Position numbers and translations under genes: made by a program. Under the pieces are notes generated by a model. The model had not been told where the DNA came from, ran no database searches, and saw nothing but the letters and a program-made list of their open reading frames with translations. 64,000 nucleotides of DNA from CADEDV01 sp036383515 (GTDB lineage Bacteria; Bacteroidota; Bacteroidia; Chitinophagales; Chitinophagaceae): assembly GCA_036383515.1 (NCBI GenBank), contig DASVOE010000072.1, forward strand, positions 1 to 64,000, read 5' to 3'. Shown in pieces: positions 45,551-54,542 of the stretch. Each line of letters begins with the position of its first letter. Within the stretch, counting starts at the first letter, position 1.

Positions 45551-46720
45551 ATGAAAGTATTATTAGTTACAGAAACTTTATACGAAGGAGGATCCCAACT
45601 GTTTGTAATCAGGTTAGCACGAAAGTTATTACAGGTTGGAGTTAATGTAACAGTGCTAAGTCTTAACAAAGTACATGAGAATAGGGATATGATGGAGCAA
45701 TATGAAGATATACCTATAATAAGGTTATCGCTACCATTTTTATTCGTTATTGAGAAGATTGATCATTATTTGTTGAGATTGGGTATTGACTTTTCATTAA
45801 AATATTTTCTTCAACGAAAACAAATAAGGCGAAGAGGGGTACATAAGTTTGATATCATTCACACCCACTATATCCAGGTTGATTGGTTATTTGCCTCTTT
45901 GAATAAAAAAAACAAATGGTTTAAACATATAGTTACTGTACATGGCGATTATTCAGCTCATTGGCAAAAAGAAAAGCTTAAACAAGGCCGGGTTTGGCTG
46001 AACTTAAAATCAAAAATGCAATTAATAATAGACCGGGTAGATAAATGGGTGATGATTGCTGAAGAACAAATTTCTTTTTTTAAGAATGATATAAACCTTG
46101 ATAAGGGCAAATGGGTTAAAATATATAATGGATTTGAAAGTACCCATACACCACCAATCAGGATAAAACATGATCATTTTACTGTGGGGATGATTTCGAG
46201 AGGCGTTTCGGAAAAAGGTTGGGAATTATTAATTAAAGAGTTTGTAAAACTGCCGCCTGATTGCAGGCTACTTCTCGCTGGATACAGCGATTACGTAGAT
46301 GGTTTAAAAAAGAAATATGCATGTGTCCCTAATATTATTTTTGCAGGCTTTCAACCTGATCCTTTAAATTTTATTAGTCAACTGGACATAATGATTTTCC
46401 CTACACTACTTCCTTTTGAAGCATTGCCTACCGTTATTACCGAGGCATTGTATTGTAGTATCCCTGTTATTGCAACAAATGTGGGGGAGGTTGAAAAAAT
46501 GATTACGGATAAAGAAACGAGAAAAATGGCGGGGTATGTTATTGATTTTGATGGGAAAAATTTAAACGAAGTACAGTTATACCAAAGAATGAAATATTTC
46601 TACGACAACCCGGAGAAGATACTTGAGATGAGCATCACCGCTCATGAGGCATTCAAAAAATTCAATATGGATAAATGCGCAAAAGATTACCTGCAAGAAT
46701 ATCAAAACTTATTGTCTTGA
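45551..46720 (+). CDS. Family 4 glycosyltransferase
   Basis: A 389-residue GT-B enzyme that starts VTETLYEGGSQLFVIRLA. The C-terminal domain carries MISRGVSEKGWELL and PFEALPTVITEALYCSIPVIAT, with donor-binding Glu residues. Sequence is AT-rich compared with its neighbours. It is divergent from the preceding glycosyltransferase across 70 bases and overlaps the next gene tail-to-tail by 12 bases. Confidence 0.87.
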   Translation: MKVLLVTETLYEGGSQLFVIRLARKLLQVGVNVTVLSLNKVHENRDMMEQYEDIPIIRLSLPFLFVIEKIDHYLLRLGIDFSLKYFLQRKQIRRRGVHKFDIIHTHYIQVDWLFASLNKKNKWFKHIVTVHGDYSAHWQKEKLKQGRVWLNLKSKMQLIIDRVDKWVMIAEEQISFFKNDINLDKGKWVKIYNGFESTHTPPIRIKHDHFTVGMISRGVSEKGWELLIKEFVKLPPDCRLLLAGYSDYVDGLKKKYACVPNIIFAGFQPDPLNFISQLDIMIFPTLLPFEALPTVITEALYCSIPVIATNVGEVEKMITDKETRKMAGYVIDFDGKNLNEVQLYQRMKYFYDNPEKILEMSITAHEAFKKFNMDKCAKDYLQEYQNLLS

Positions 46721-47755
46721 TATTCTTTTAAAATAACTCAATATCAGTGGGTGATAAGTATCAATTGAATAATCTTTTTCTACAAGGGCTCTTCCATTTT
46801 CTGCACAAGTTTTGAAAAAGACGCTATCACTTTTTAATCTTGTAAAAGCTCTAATCCATTCATCACCAGTTTTTGCAGGAATTCCAATTTCTGCTTCTCT
46901 GAATAGTTTATTATTTACTCCAACAGGAGATGCCACTACGGGTTTGCCACAAGCCATGTACTGTAGCATTTTATAACTGCATTTACCCCTTGTCCATTCA
47001 GTATCTGTAAGGGGCATAATGCCAATTGAGAATTGATTAATATACTGGTTTTCTTTTTCAGCTTCCCATTGCTTAAATATCATTTGCCCGTTATCAATTT
47101 TTAGAAAATCGGGCAGGTGTGAGGAAACAATCATTAACCTGGTTTCTTTATTGGCAGACAAAAAAATCTTCAAAGGCTGATAAATTGTTTTAAGATATTC
47201 AAAATTAGTTTCAGTACCAATCCATCCAATGGTAAATTTTTCAGGAGGTTGATTTAATGGGAACAGTTTCTCTGTATCAATTGTCGTTGGAACAATAACT
47301 ACATTCTTATTGTAAGAGCTTGCAAATTCTGCAAGATATTCATTGCCCGCAAAAATCATAGCAGACATTTCTATTTTTCGCGATACCTGTTTTTTCCCTT
47401 CAGTCATCCAAATTGCATCATCAAAATCAAACACAACGGGTTTTCTTAATTTGGTTTCCCAAAAAAAATGATGTGACTGCAATAACCGGTTTTGCCAGAT
47501 AATATCAAAACCGGATTGTTCAAGAAGCAGAGGGATTCTTCCCATCATTTTCAAAAAATCGGAACTCCGCCATTCATTTATACCGGTAATTTTTTTAAGA
47601 TAATGAGCCCAGGAAGCAGGGTCTGCATCTTTCAGCGGCGTAAAGAAACGGGGAATCAACGTATGTCCGGTCGCAGTAAAACGGTCGGTATACTGTATTA
47701 TCCTGGCACGAGATGCAGGATCGCTCAAAGACGATATCAGACCCAATACTTTCAT
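46709..47755 (-). CDS. Glycosyltransferase, GT4-like
   Basis: A 348-residue protein. The N-terminus is MKVLGLISSLSDPASRARI. The C-terminal GT-B motif is KCSYKMLQYMACGKPVVASPVG, which corresponds to the donor-binding region. It lacks the full E-x7-E signature, so it may form a divergent subfamily. It is encoded in the minus-strand block with a methyltransferase, overlapping its stop by four bases. Confidence 0.8.
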   Translation of the reverse strand: MKVLGLISSLSDPASRARIIQYTDRFTATGHTLIPRFFTPLKDADPASWAHYLKKITGINEWRSSDFLKMMGRIPLLLEQSGFDIIWQNRLLQSHHFFWETKLRKPVVFDFDDAIWMTEGKKQVSRKIEMSAMIFAGNEYLAEFASSYNKNVVIVPTTIDTEKLFPLNQPPEKFTIGWIGTETNFEYLKTIYQPLKIFLSANKETRLMIVSSHLPDFLKIDNGQMIFKQWEAEKENQYINQFSIGIMPLTDTEWTRGKCSYKMLQYMACGKPVVASPVGVNNKLFREAEIGIPAKTGDEWIRAFTRLKSDSVFFKTCAENGRALVEKDYSIDTYHPLILSYFKRISRQ

Positions 47756-48579
47756 TTCCGGAAAAGAGTACGAATGAATTTGAATGGAGAAAGTAGAATA
47801 TTGCCAGCCCGGTATGTTATTGTTTTTTTCAAAGCTTCAGATTCTTCAAACAATAATTGAGACAAATTCTTTTCGTGTTGAAAAAAACTACCTGAGAAAG
47901 GAGTTAACGCATTGTCGGAAGCCATACCTATCCAATACATTGTTGAAACTGCTGAACCTGTTTTGATTGTTGTATAGTTGCCAGAATAAAATTTTCCCAG
48001 GGAATTATTTTTTTCAGCCAATATAACAGACCCGCAACACGATGATTGTGTAAAAAAGAAACTGTACGAGAAAAAGTGATTGAGCAGTTCTTTAAACTCT
48101 TGTCCATATAATTCCTTTTGATGAAAAGGATTTTTATAATGGGAATTATCGCTATAATTTAATTTTTCTGGTGTAGAGATCAGCAATATACCACCAGGCG
48201 CCAGCACTCTCTTTAATTCTCTTAGTAAGCTTTCGTGTTCAGTAAGATGTTCAATCGTTTCAAAACAGGTAACTATGTCGAAAGAATGGTTTTCCGCTGG
48301 TATCTGCAACGCAGATCCTGCGAGAAAAACCGTATTTTCTTTTTGATATTTTCGTTTCGCTTTTTGAATGGTATTATGATCAATATCGACACCCGTAACA
48401 TGACTTGCACATTGTGCCAGCAGGTTGACGCCATACCCTTCGCCACAGGCAATATCCAATACTTTCTTTCCATTTACCAGCTCCAATACAATTGCATACC
48501 GGTGCAAATGCTCCAGCATGGTTTCGTTACTAATAAATGTTTCCAGTCTTTCTCCTGTCCAGTTATTAAGGGAGGGCAT
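47752..48579 (-). CDS. Class I SAM-dependent methyltransferase
   Basis: A 275-residue methyltransferase. Motif I is KVLDIACGEGYG at about residues 39-50, followed by VTGVDID, then FDIVTCFETIEHL and LAPGGILLISTP. The C-terminal segment (about 200-275) is extra and ends in a basic stretch. Probably modifies the glycan or its lipid carrier. It overlaps the next gene (46709) by ATGA and is three bases from the CmcI-like gene. Confidence 0.87.
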   Translation of the reverse strand: MPSLNNWTGERLETFISNETMLEHLHRYAIVLELVNGKKVLDIACGEGYGVNLLAQCASHVTGVDIDHNTIQKAKRKYQKENTVFLAGSALQIPAENHSFDIVTCFETIEHLTEHESLLRELKRVLAPGGILLISTPEKLNYSDNSHYKNPFHQKELYGQEFKELLNHFFSYSFFFTQSSCCGSVILAEKNNSLGKFYSGNYTTIKTGSAVSTMYWIGMASDNALTPFSGSFFQHEKNLSQLLFEESEALKKTITYRAGNILLSPFKFIRTLFRK

Positions 48580-48582
48580 TTT

Positions 48583-49209
48583 TCAGGATATTTTTTTTAA
48601 ATAACCATTTACATTAAATGTTGCATTTGGGCCAAAAAAATCGCACCATTTTTTATCAATTTCAAAATCACTATTTATTTTTAAAAATTCTTCAATTGCT
48701 TTTTGCGGCCCACCATTATACTCTTTTTCCCTTCCAAGTTCATTTATTATTCCATCTTCTGCAATAAAGTAGGATTCTTTTGATACAATAGGTGCAAATT
48801 TTTTCAACGCTGCTAAAGTGTCTTCGTAATGGTGTGATCCGTCTTCAATAACAAGAATAGTGGAGAAATGACTTAAATCGTTTATAGTATAATTCATAAA
48901 TCCTTCTTTGAAAATCCTTATACGGGGATGAGTGTGGATCAAAGAGTCTTCCTCATTTTCCGGGAGATCAATTGTATGAATTTCACCTTTGCCATTCAAA
49001 TCAAGTAAGTCTGCAAGATATAAAGCTGACCCACCTTTGTTTGTCCCTATTTCAATAATTAAGTCTGGTTGAACTTCCCATAAAAGCATTTGGTATATAA
49101 CATAATCAAAAGGACATTTTATTGCTTGTATCCCTTTGTACCTGACATGATGATGCCCTGCAGCTATGTGCTTTAAATCAAAGTATTTTTTTTTATTGAA
49201 ATTCAGCAT
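48583..49209 (-). CDS. CmcI/rhamnosyl O-methyltransferase-like protein
   Basis: A 208-residue Rossmann protein of the CmcI family. IIEIGTNKGGSALYLADLL (residues about 50-68) binds SAM, IHTIDLP follows, and VIEDGSHHYEDT supplies the Asp/His metal site. Family members O-methylate sugars or hydroxylate cephalosporins; a sugar methyl role fits the cluster. Lies between the ABC ATPase gene and a second methyltransferase gene. Confidence 0.84.
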   Translation of the reverse strand: MLNFNKKKYFDLKHIAAGHHHVRYKGIQAIKCPFDYVIYQMLLWEVQPDLIIEIGTNKGGSALYLADLLDLNGKGEIHTIDLPENEEDSLIHTHPRIRIFKEGFMNYTINDLSHFSTILVIEDGSHHYEDTLAALKKFAPIVSKESYFIAEDGIINELGREKEYNGGPQKAIEEFLKINSDFEIDKKWCDFFGPNATFNVNGYLKKIS

Positions 49210-49218
49210 TATGAATTA

Positions 49219-50475
49219 TTAATCAATTAAGGCGGCATCCCAATGAATTAATGGTCTTACAAGTCCCGGAAACTTATCAGTATAATTTCCCCTGGCAGAA
49301 GGTTTTGAAAAATCAGTAAAAATTTCAAAGCTAAGCACTTCATGCTCATGTATCAATATGTCTATCGGATGCGTAGCAAATAATGCAACACTTATCATAA
49401 AAATTCCTTCAGGTAATAAATTGCCGGGTATCCATCCGGTGGCTTTGTAAGATCCCTTTTTTCTTTTTTGATCTTTTAATAACGAGGTAACATCATGCGA
49501 GTTAAAAATGTTGACATTTTCCTGATTAAACAAATTAATACCATGGGTAAATACGGCTTCATCTTTTAGAACTTCATATTCAAGAGTAACGCCAATTTTC
49601 TCGGTGGTATAAAATCTTGACAATATCGAATAATTTTCATTGTGCAGGTAGGCTTTTGTTAACCGCACCTGGTTATTATAAGCAATAATGCCATCTTCCC
49701 AATCTTTCTCTGCTTTTGTCTGCAGATGGGCGGAAACATACTCGGAAATTATTTTATCCGGATTACCCTTATTAATAATTTTTCCATTTGCTAATAAAAT
49801 AATACTGGAACAAAATTTTCGAATACTATCCATATTGTGACTGACGAATAAAATAGTTCTGCCCTGGCTTTTACTCACTTCTTCCATCTTACCCAAGCAT
49901 TTTTTCTGAAATTCCATATCACCTACGGCCAGGACTTCGTCAATCAGCAGTATTTCAGGTTCCAAATGCGCTGCTACGGAAAATGCCAATCGCAGTTGCA
50001 TGCCACTACTATAATGTTTTAATGGAGTGTCAATAAATTGTTCAACACCGCTAAAGTCAATGATCGCATCCAGTTGTTTGTTGATCTCCGTTTTTTTTAA
50101 TCCTAAAATGGAACCATTGAGATAAATATTTTCCCTGCCTGTTAATTCAGGATGAAATCCTGTTCCTACTTCCAGCAGACTGCCTACACGGCCACGAATG
50201 ATCGCATTTCCCGTTGTTGGTGGAGTAACCCGACTGATGATCTTTAATAAGGTGCTTTTACCGGCACCATTTCGCCCGATAATACCTATTCTTTCACCCG
50301 GTTCAATATCAACATTGATATCCTGTAAAGCCCAAAAACTTTTATCTGCTCTTTTTTTTTCAGTAAAAATATTTTTTACTGTATGAGTGATCACATCCCG
50401 CAATGCAACATAAGGTGCTATAGCAGTTAATTTATATTGTTTGCCCAGGTTTCGTATTTCAATGGCGGGTTTCAT
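49219..50475 (-). CDS. Polysaccharide ABC transporter ATP-binding protein (Wzt/TagH-type)
   Basis: A 418-residue ATPase. Walker A is GRNGAGKST (residues 67-75), the ABC signature is YSSGMQLRLAF, and Walker B is EILLIDEVLAVGD. Residues about 250-418 form a C-terminal domain of the Wzt type, which in other systems binds the terminal sugar to trigger export. With the permease at 50560 it moves an undecaprenyl-linked glycan across the inner membrane. Confidence 0.93.
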   Translation of the reverse strand: MKPAIEIRNLGKQYKLTAIAPYVALRDVITHTVKNIFTEKKRADKSFWALQDINVDIEPGERIGIIGRNGAGKSTLLKIISRVTPPTTGNAIIRGRVGSLLEVGTGFHPELTGRENIYLNGSILGLKKTEINKQLDAIIDFSGVEQFIDTPLKHYSSGMQLRLAFSVAAHLEPEILLIDEVLAVGDMEFQKKCLGKMEEVSKSQGRTILFVSHNMDSIRKFCSSIILLANGKIINKGNPDKIISEYVSAHLQTKAEKDWEDGIIAYNNQVRLTKAYLHNENYSILSRFYTTEKIGVTLEYEVLKDEAVFTHGINLFNQENVNIFNSHDVTSLLKDQKRKKGSYKATGWIPGNLLPEGIFMISVALFATHPIDILIHEHEVLSFEIFTDFSKPSARGNYTDKFPGLVRPLIHWDAALID

Positions 50476-50559
50476 GCGTTCATATTATTATTTTTTGGTT
50501 GCATGGCATTCGCTATAATTTTCATTTTATTGTTTAAAATCTTTCCATGGCTCATGTCA

Positions 50560-51384
50560 TCAGGCTATATCGGCAAAGTAGGCTTCAGTTTTACGGAAAT
50601 AAAATAAACCAATTATCAATAGAAACAAACTGCTACCTGTTCCGATGACAACTATTTTCATATCAGGAGAAGCGGTACTTAAGGATGCCCTGAATAATTC
50701 AATAGCAGCATTCATAGGATTAATAGCCAGCAGGTATTTAAATAAAGACGATTGTACTGATTGCAATGGATAGATGATCTGTGATGCAAAAAAAAGAACC
50801 TGGAGCAAAAAAGGCAGGGCATACCGGAAGTCCCGGTATTTCACATTTAAAGCGGCTAAAAAAAATCCAAGTCCTACTGCTGCAATCATACTCAGCAAAA
50901 TGCCCATAGGAAAATAAAAGATCCCGGTCAAATAAAGGGGTTGCTTCAAAAAGATACAAAGGATTATAAAAATGATAAAGGCAATTACAAAGTCAAATAA
51001 GGCGACAAGTATGGCGGAGCAAGGTATTATAAGCCTTGGGAAATAAATCTTCTTAATGATATTGGCATTCTGGATCATGCTGTCGCCGGCATGTGAAACA
51101 GAACTGTTGAAAAGATTCCAGCAAATTAAACCGGACAAAACAAAAATGGGATAAGTAATAGCACCTGTGTCAATTTTCCAGGTTTTGGAAAACAGGAAAG
51201 TAAAAATCAGCATCATTCCCAGCGGCTGAAGCAATGCCCATAAAATACCGAGATAGGTTTGCTTATACTTGACTTTTATGTCCCTCCAGGTAAAAAAATA
51301 AAACAGTTCACGGTACTGCCATAATTCTTTTAAACCAAGTGATAAACCGGAAGGAGGTTTTATTGTGGTAACCAATTTCTCCAT
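50560..51384 (-). CDS. Polysaccharide ABC transporter permease (Wzm/TagG-type)
   Basis: A 274-residue ABC-2 membrane protein with six predicted transmembrane helices. The conserved RDIKVKYKQTYLGILWALLQP (residues about 34-54) is the typical Wzm entry motif. With the ATPase encoded downstream it exports O-antigen or a similar polymer. The gene order permease-ATPase is standard. Confidence 0.94.
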   Translation of the reverse strand: MEKLVTTIKPPSGLSLGLKELWQYRELFYFFTWRDIKVKYKQTYLGILWALLQPLGMMLIFTFLFSKTWKIDTGAITYPIFVLSGLICWNLFNSSVSHAGDSMIQNANIIKKIYFPRLIIPCSAILVALFDFVIAFIIFIILCIFLKQPLYLTGIFYFPMGILLSMIAAVGLGFFLAALNVKYRDFRYALPFLLQVLFFASQIIYPLQSVQSSLFKYLLAINPMNAAIELFRASLSTASPDMKIVVIGTGSSLFLLIIGLFYFRKTEAYFADIA

Positions 51385-51430
51385 TGGTCATAAAGATAGC
51401 CAATGCGGTGTGAAAGTAAAAAGCGGTTGT

Positions 51431-52429
51431 TTAATTATCGTTATTCAAAGGAGCTTTCTGATCTTTCTTCGCTCTATTCTTATCCGATTTTTCCTGAAGC
51501 TTGATTTCATTCTTATTGCCACGGCTATCCATCAGTGGGTCTCCCACGGGGGCCTGCCCATCCTGTAATTTAAATGTAAAGACCTTATCAATATGTACCC
51601 ATTTCCCATTTTCCCATTTATAACCTTCGCTATCGCCATCGGGTACCATCGTTGAGGCTAGTTCGGGTTGATCGGTTTCGGAAATAAGATGATCAACCAA
51701 TATCATGTCCATGTCAGGAATATAATTCATCAATATTCTTGCATCTTTTTTGAACTCCAGTCCTAACCTGTATTTTGGTTTTTGTTTGGCGCTGTCCAGG
51801 TCGAAAGTAAAGAACGGTCCGCCAAATACGGGTTGATTCTTTTCATTGAAATACATTACTTCGATCCATTTTTTACTACTGTTAGCCGTATTTTGGTCAA
51901 ACCCAAATAGGGTATAATAATTCTTTCCTTTGTATTGAGTTTTGATGACGTTATAATAAATAGCCCCGATCCAATGCCGGCTGTCGGCAACAAAATTGTC
52001 GGAGACCTCGGCAAACTCCGAACTATCCCGCAGGGGTATTAGTTTCAATGACCCGTCATTCGTCCGCATCTGGATGGCCCCTTTCTGGCGGGAATAATAA
52101 TCATCAAATTGCAGGTTCCAGGTAAAGATGCGAAATGATGAATCGGGTGCGTACAGCCTGGAAATACCAAGCACTGAATCAAACGGGTAGTAAAATGAAT
52201 TCTTTATCTGCAAAGTCCTTACCAGCGTCCGGGTAAATATGCTGTCAGAATACATGCGGTCTTCGGTGAGGCTATCAGTGATCATGTATTGTGCCCATTC
52301 CCGCAAACTATCTTCCTTAACCTTAAGTTTTTTATGATCGGCAGGGGCAATGATCTGCGCAGTGGCAGATTGCCACAAAACAAGCAGTAGAAAGAAAGAA
52401 AAGAATGTTTTTAAAAGGCTGCCTTTCAA
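51431..52429 (-). CDS. Secreted protein, function unknown
   Basis: A 332-residue protein with a signal peptide (ends QSATAQI). The mature region has an acidic N-terminal segment, an IFTWNLQFDDYY segment and a basic Lys/Asn-rich tail (KNEIKLQEKSDKNRAKKDQ). It is of a type I have seen in Bacteroidota but cannot name. It sits between the ABC permease and the heptose genes on the same strand. Confidence 0.75.
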   Translation of the reverse strand: MKGSLLKTFFSFFLLLVLWQSATAQIIAPADHKKLKVKEDSLREWAQYMITDSLTEDRMYSDSIFTRTLVRTLQIKNSFYYPFDSVLGISRLYAPDSSFRIFTWNLQFDDYYSRQKGAIQMRTNDGSLKLIPLRDSSEFAEVSDNFVADSRHWIGAIYYNVIKTQYKGKNYYTLFGFDQNTANSSKKWIEVMYFNEKNQPVFGGPFFTFDLDSAKQKPKYRLGLEFKKDARILMNYIPDMDMILVDHLISETDQPELASTMVPDGDSEGYKWENGKWVHIDKVFTFKLQDGQAPVGDPLMDSRGNKNEIKLQEKSDKNRAKKDQKAPLNNDN

Positions 52430-52580
52430 AGGAGTAATTTTAAATGGTTCAAGTACAAAAATACGGCTTAATTCAGATGGCGATAACGGGAAAATGGTTG
52501 TAAAATTTTATATCGCAAGAAGATTAACAAGCCTGATCTTCCCTTTTTATAATTTATATAGTGAGAAGCCAGGCAAAACC

Positions 52581-53867
52581 TCATATCTCCGCCGCAAAAT
52601 CAGCCAATGAATCAAAGGCCAGGTCAATATCAGGATGAGGAAGTGATTGATTGGGCCGGGTTGTTTTTACAAAAACAGCATACATGCCGGCATTGTGGGC
52701 AAACTGCATATCGCTAATGTTATTCCCTACCATGATGGATCGGGAAAGATCAATATCCGGGAAATCGTTTTTAGCCAATACCGCCATACCCGGATTAGGT
52801 TTGCGCAAAGGATGATCATTGTGAATAGAACTGCAATAATAAATGCCATCAATATTACCGCCGGCATCGGCTATGCCGGCCAGCATTTTTTGATGAATGG
52901 AAGTAAGTGAGGCTTCTGTCATCAGCAAGCGACCCACACCTCGCTGGTTGGTGACAACAATAATACGTTGAAATTTTTCCGACAATTTTTTGAAAAGGGC
53001 AGGAGCTCCTTTCATAAAAATAAATTCATCGGGAGTAAAAATGTAGCTTCCTTCTTTGTCTTCATTGATCACGCCATCCCGGTCGAGGAACAATGTCCAT
53101 CCTTTATCAATGGAATGGAGATCGAGCTTCGGCCGGAGTAAATCAGCCTGTGCTTTAGTATAATCTTCCGGGATGCCGATATCTATAAAATAGGCTGACT
53201 GTACAGATCCATACAGACCCGTTTTCTTTTTCTCCAAAAAATCTTTTTCAAAAGAAAATTTTTCAGGCCATTGCTGGTTCAAAAATTTTTCACGGTTAAG
53301 CAGGTAAATGCCGCCATTGATAGTACCTGATTCGTAAAATTGTTTTTCTTTAAAACTATTGACAGCTCCGTCGGCTTTCAGTTCTACCACACCATAACGA
53401 TCAAATTGCTGCATGGGTTTTAATGCCAGTGTGCAATCGGCATTGTTCTTTTCATGCACAGCAGCCAACGCAGGAATGTTTATTTTAAAAAGCGTATCAC
53501 CATTCGCAACGAGTACATTTTTCTCCGTTGATTTTTCACAAGCTAGTTTTATTGCCCCGCCCGTGCCCAACGGCTCTTCTTCAATCACACATTCGTAACC
53601 AAGGGTGGGAAAATTATCTTTCAGGTAAGTTTCTATCACTTCATGTTTGTATCCTAATGAGAAAATAAATTTCTCAATGCCCTGCAGGCGCAGTTCATTA
53701 ATTACATAAAAAAGAAAAGGCTTTCCATTAACAGGCGCCATACATTTGGGAAGATCGGGAACGGTGTCTCTCAACCTTGTTCCCAAACCGCCAGCAAGAA
53801 TAATTGATATACCCCCAAACCCTCTAAAGGAGGTTTTCGATGCATCATTAAAAAGAGGAAAACTCAT
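52581..53867 (-). CDS. Fusion: nucleotidyltransferase (HddC-like) + HAD phosphatase (GmhB-like)
   Basis: A 428-residue bifunctional protein. Residues about 20-240 are a sugar nucleotidyltransferase (LAGGLGTRLR, residues 24-33; GDTLF; GTINGGIYLL), consistent with the GDP-heptose-forming HddC. Residues about 257-428 are a HAD phosphatase with FLDRDGVINED (Asp262 and Asp264), VTNQRG and NISDM, as in the heptose bisphosphatase GmhB. The CxC zinc motif of GmhB is replaced by HNDHPLRKP. The first 19 residues come from a hairpin repeat. It pairs with GmhA and HddA. Confidence 0.87.
   Translation of the reverse strand: MSFPLFNDASKTSFRGFGGISIILAGGLGTRLRDTVPDLPKCMAPVNGKPFLFYVINELRLQGIEKFIFSLGYKHEVIETYLKDNFPTLGYECVIEEEPLGTGGAIKLACEKSTEKNVLVANGDTLFKINIPALAAVHEKNNADCTLALKPMQQFDRYGVVELKADGAVNSFKEKQFYESGTINGGIYLLNREKFLNQQWPEKFSFEKDFLEKKKTGLYGSVQSAYFIDIGIPEDYTKAQADLLRPKLDLHSIDKGWTLFLDRDGVINEDKEGSYIFTPDEFIFMKGAPALFKKLSEKFQRIIVVTNQRGVGRLLMTEASLTSIHQKMLAGIADAGGNIDGIYYCSSIHNDHPLRKPNPGMAVLAKNDFPDIDLSRSIMVGNNISDMQFAHNAGMYAVFVKTTRPNQSLPHPDIDLAFDSLADFAAEI
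53806..53842. repeat. Hairpin repeat at the start of the HddC-GmhB fusion gene
   Basis: ACCCCCAAACCCTCTAAAGG and GAGGTTTTCG form an imperfect stem. It supplies codons for the residues FRGFGG before the LAGGLGTRLR motif, and a similar CTCCCCTTCAGAG-like sequence lies at 53891 before gmhA's stop. Confidence 0.55.
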
Positions 53868-53895
53868 ATTTATTCAGGTTGTTCGTAACTCCCCT

Positions 53896-54480
53896 TCAGA
53901 GATTGGAGGTATCAAAATATTTTTCTTCCACCAGTTGGCAGATAATATGCCCCACCATAATATGACTTTCCTGGATGCGGGGCGTATCCGTAGAAGGAAT
54001 ATTAATAAGATGATCGCTAAGTGATTTCATCTGGCCGCCGGTAATACCGGTAAAACCAACAGTGATCATCTTTTTTTCTTTTGCTGTTTCAAAAGCCCGG
54101 ATGATATTGGCCGAATTGCCAGAGGTGGAAAGACCCACCAGTATATCTCCTTCCTGCCCGATTCCATCTATTAGTCTCGAATAGATCATATCGAAACTAT
54201 AGTCATTGGCAACGGCTGTTAAATACGAAGTATTGCAATGCAATGCCTCAGCTGGTAATGCCTTTCTATCTGTATAAAAACGACCAGAAAATTCTGCAGC
54301 CAGGTGTTGAGCATCCGCTGCACTACCGCCATTGCCACAGAAATAAACTCTGCTACCATTTTTAAATGCCGTTACTATTACATTCACTACATCACAAATG
54401 GTTTGTAATAATTCCTCGTTTTGCAAAACCAGTTGCTTGGTATCAATAGAAGATTGTATGATCTCTTTTATTTTTTTCAT
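53896..54480 (-). CDS. gmhA: Sedoheptulose 7-phosphate isomerase (GmhA)
   Basis: A 194-residue SIS-domain enzyme that converts sedoheptulose 7-phosphate to D-glycero-D-manno-heptose 7-phosphate. The motif FCGNGGSAADAQHLAAEF (residues about 48-65) and GLSTSGNSANII are diagnostic; Glu of AAEF and the late HIMVGHIICQ carry catalytic residues. It is followed within 30 bases by the HddC-GmhB fusion and preceded by the kinase, so the pathway is complete here. Confidence 0.95.
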   Translation of the reverse strand: MKKIKEIIQSSIDTKQLVLQNEELLQTICDVVNVIVTAFKNGSRVYFCGNGGSAADAQHLAAEFSGRFYTDRKALPAEALHCNTSYLTAVANDYSFDMIYSRLIDGIGQEGDILVGLSTSGNSANIIRAFETAKEKKMITVGFTGITGGQMKSLSDHLINIPSTDTPRIQESHIMVGHIICQLVEEKYFDTSNL

Positions 54481-54505
54481 AATTTTTTATTTTTCTTTAC
54501 TCACT

Positions 54506-54523
54506 ATCCGATAGCTATTGGAT
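54506..54523. repeat. Near-palindrome ATCCGATAGCTATTGGAT
   Basis: One base off a perfect palindrome; relative of CCCGATAGCTATCGGG at 31621. Lies in the 62-base gap between gmhA and the kinase gene. Confidence 0.6.
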
Positions 54524-54542
54524 CACTCCTCACCGTTCACGA

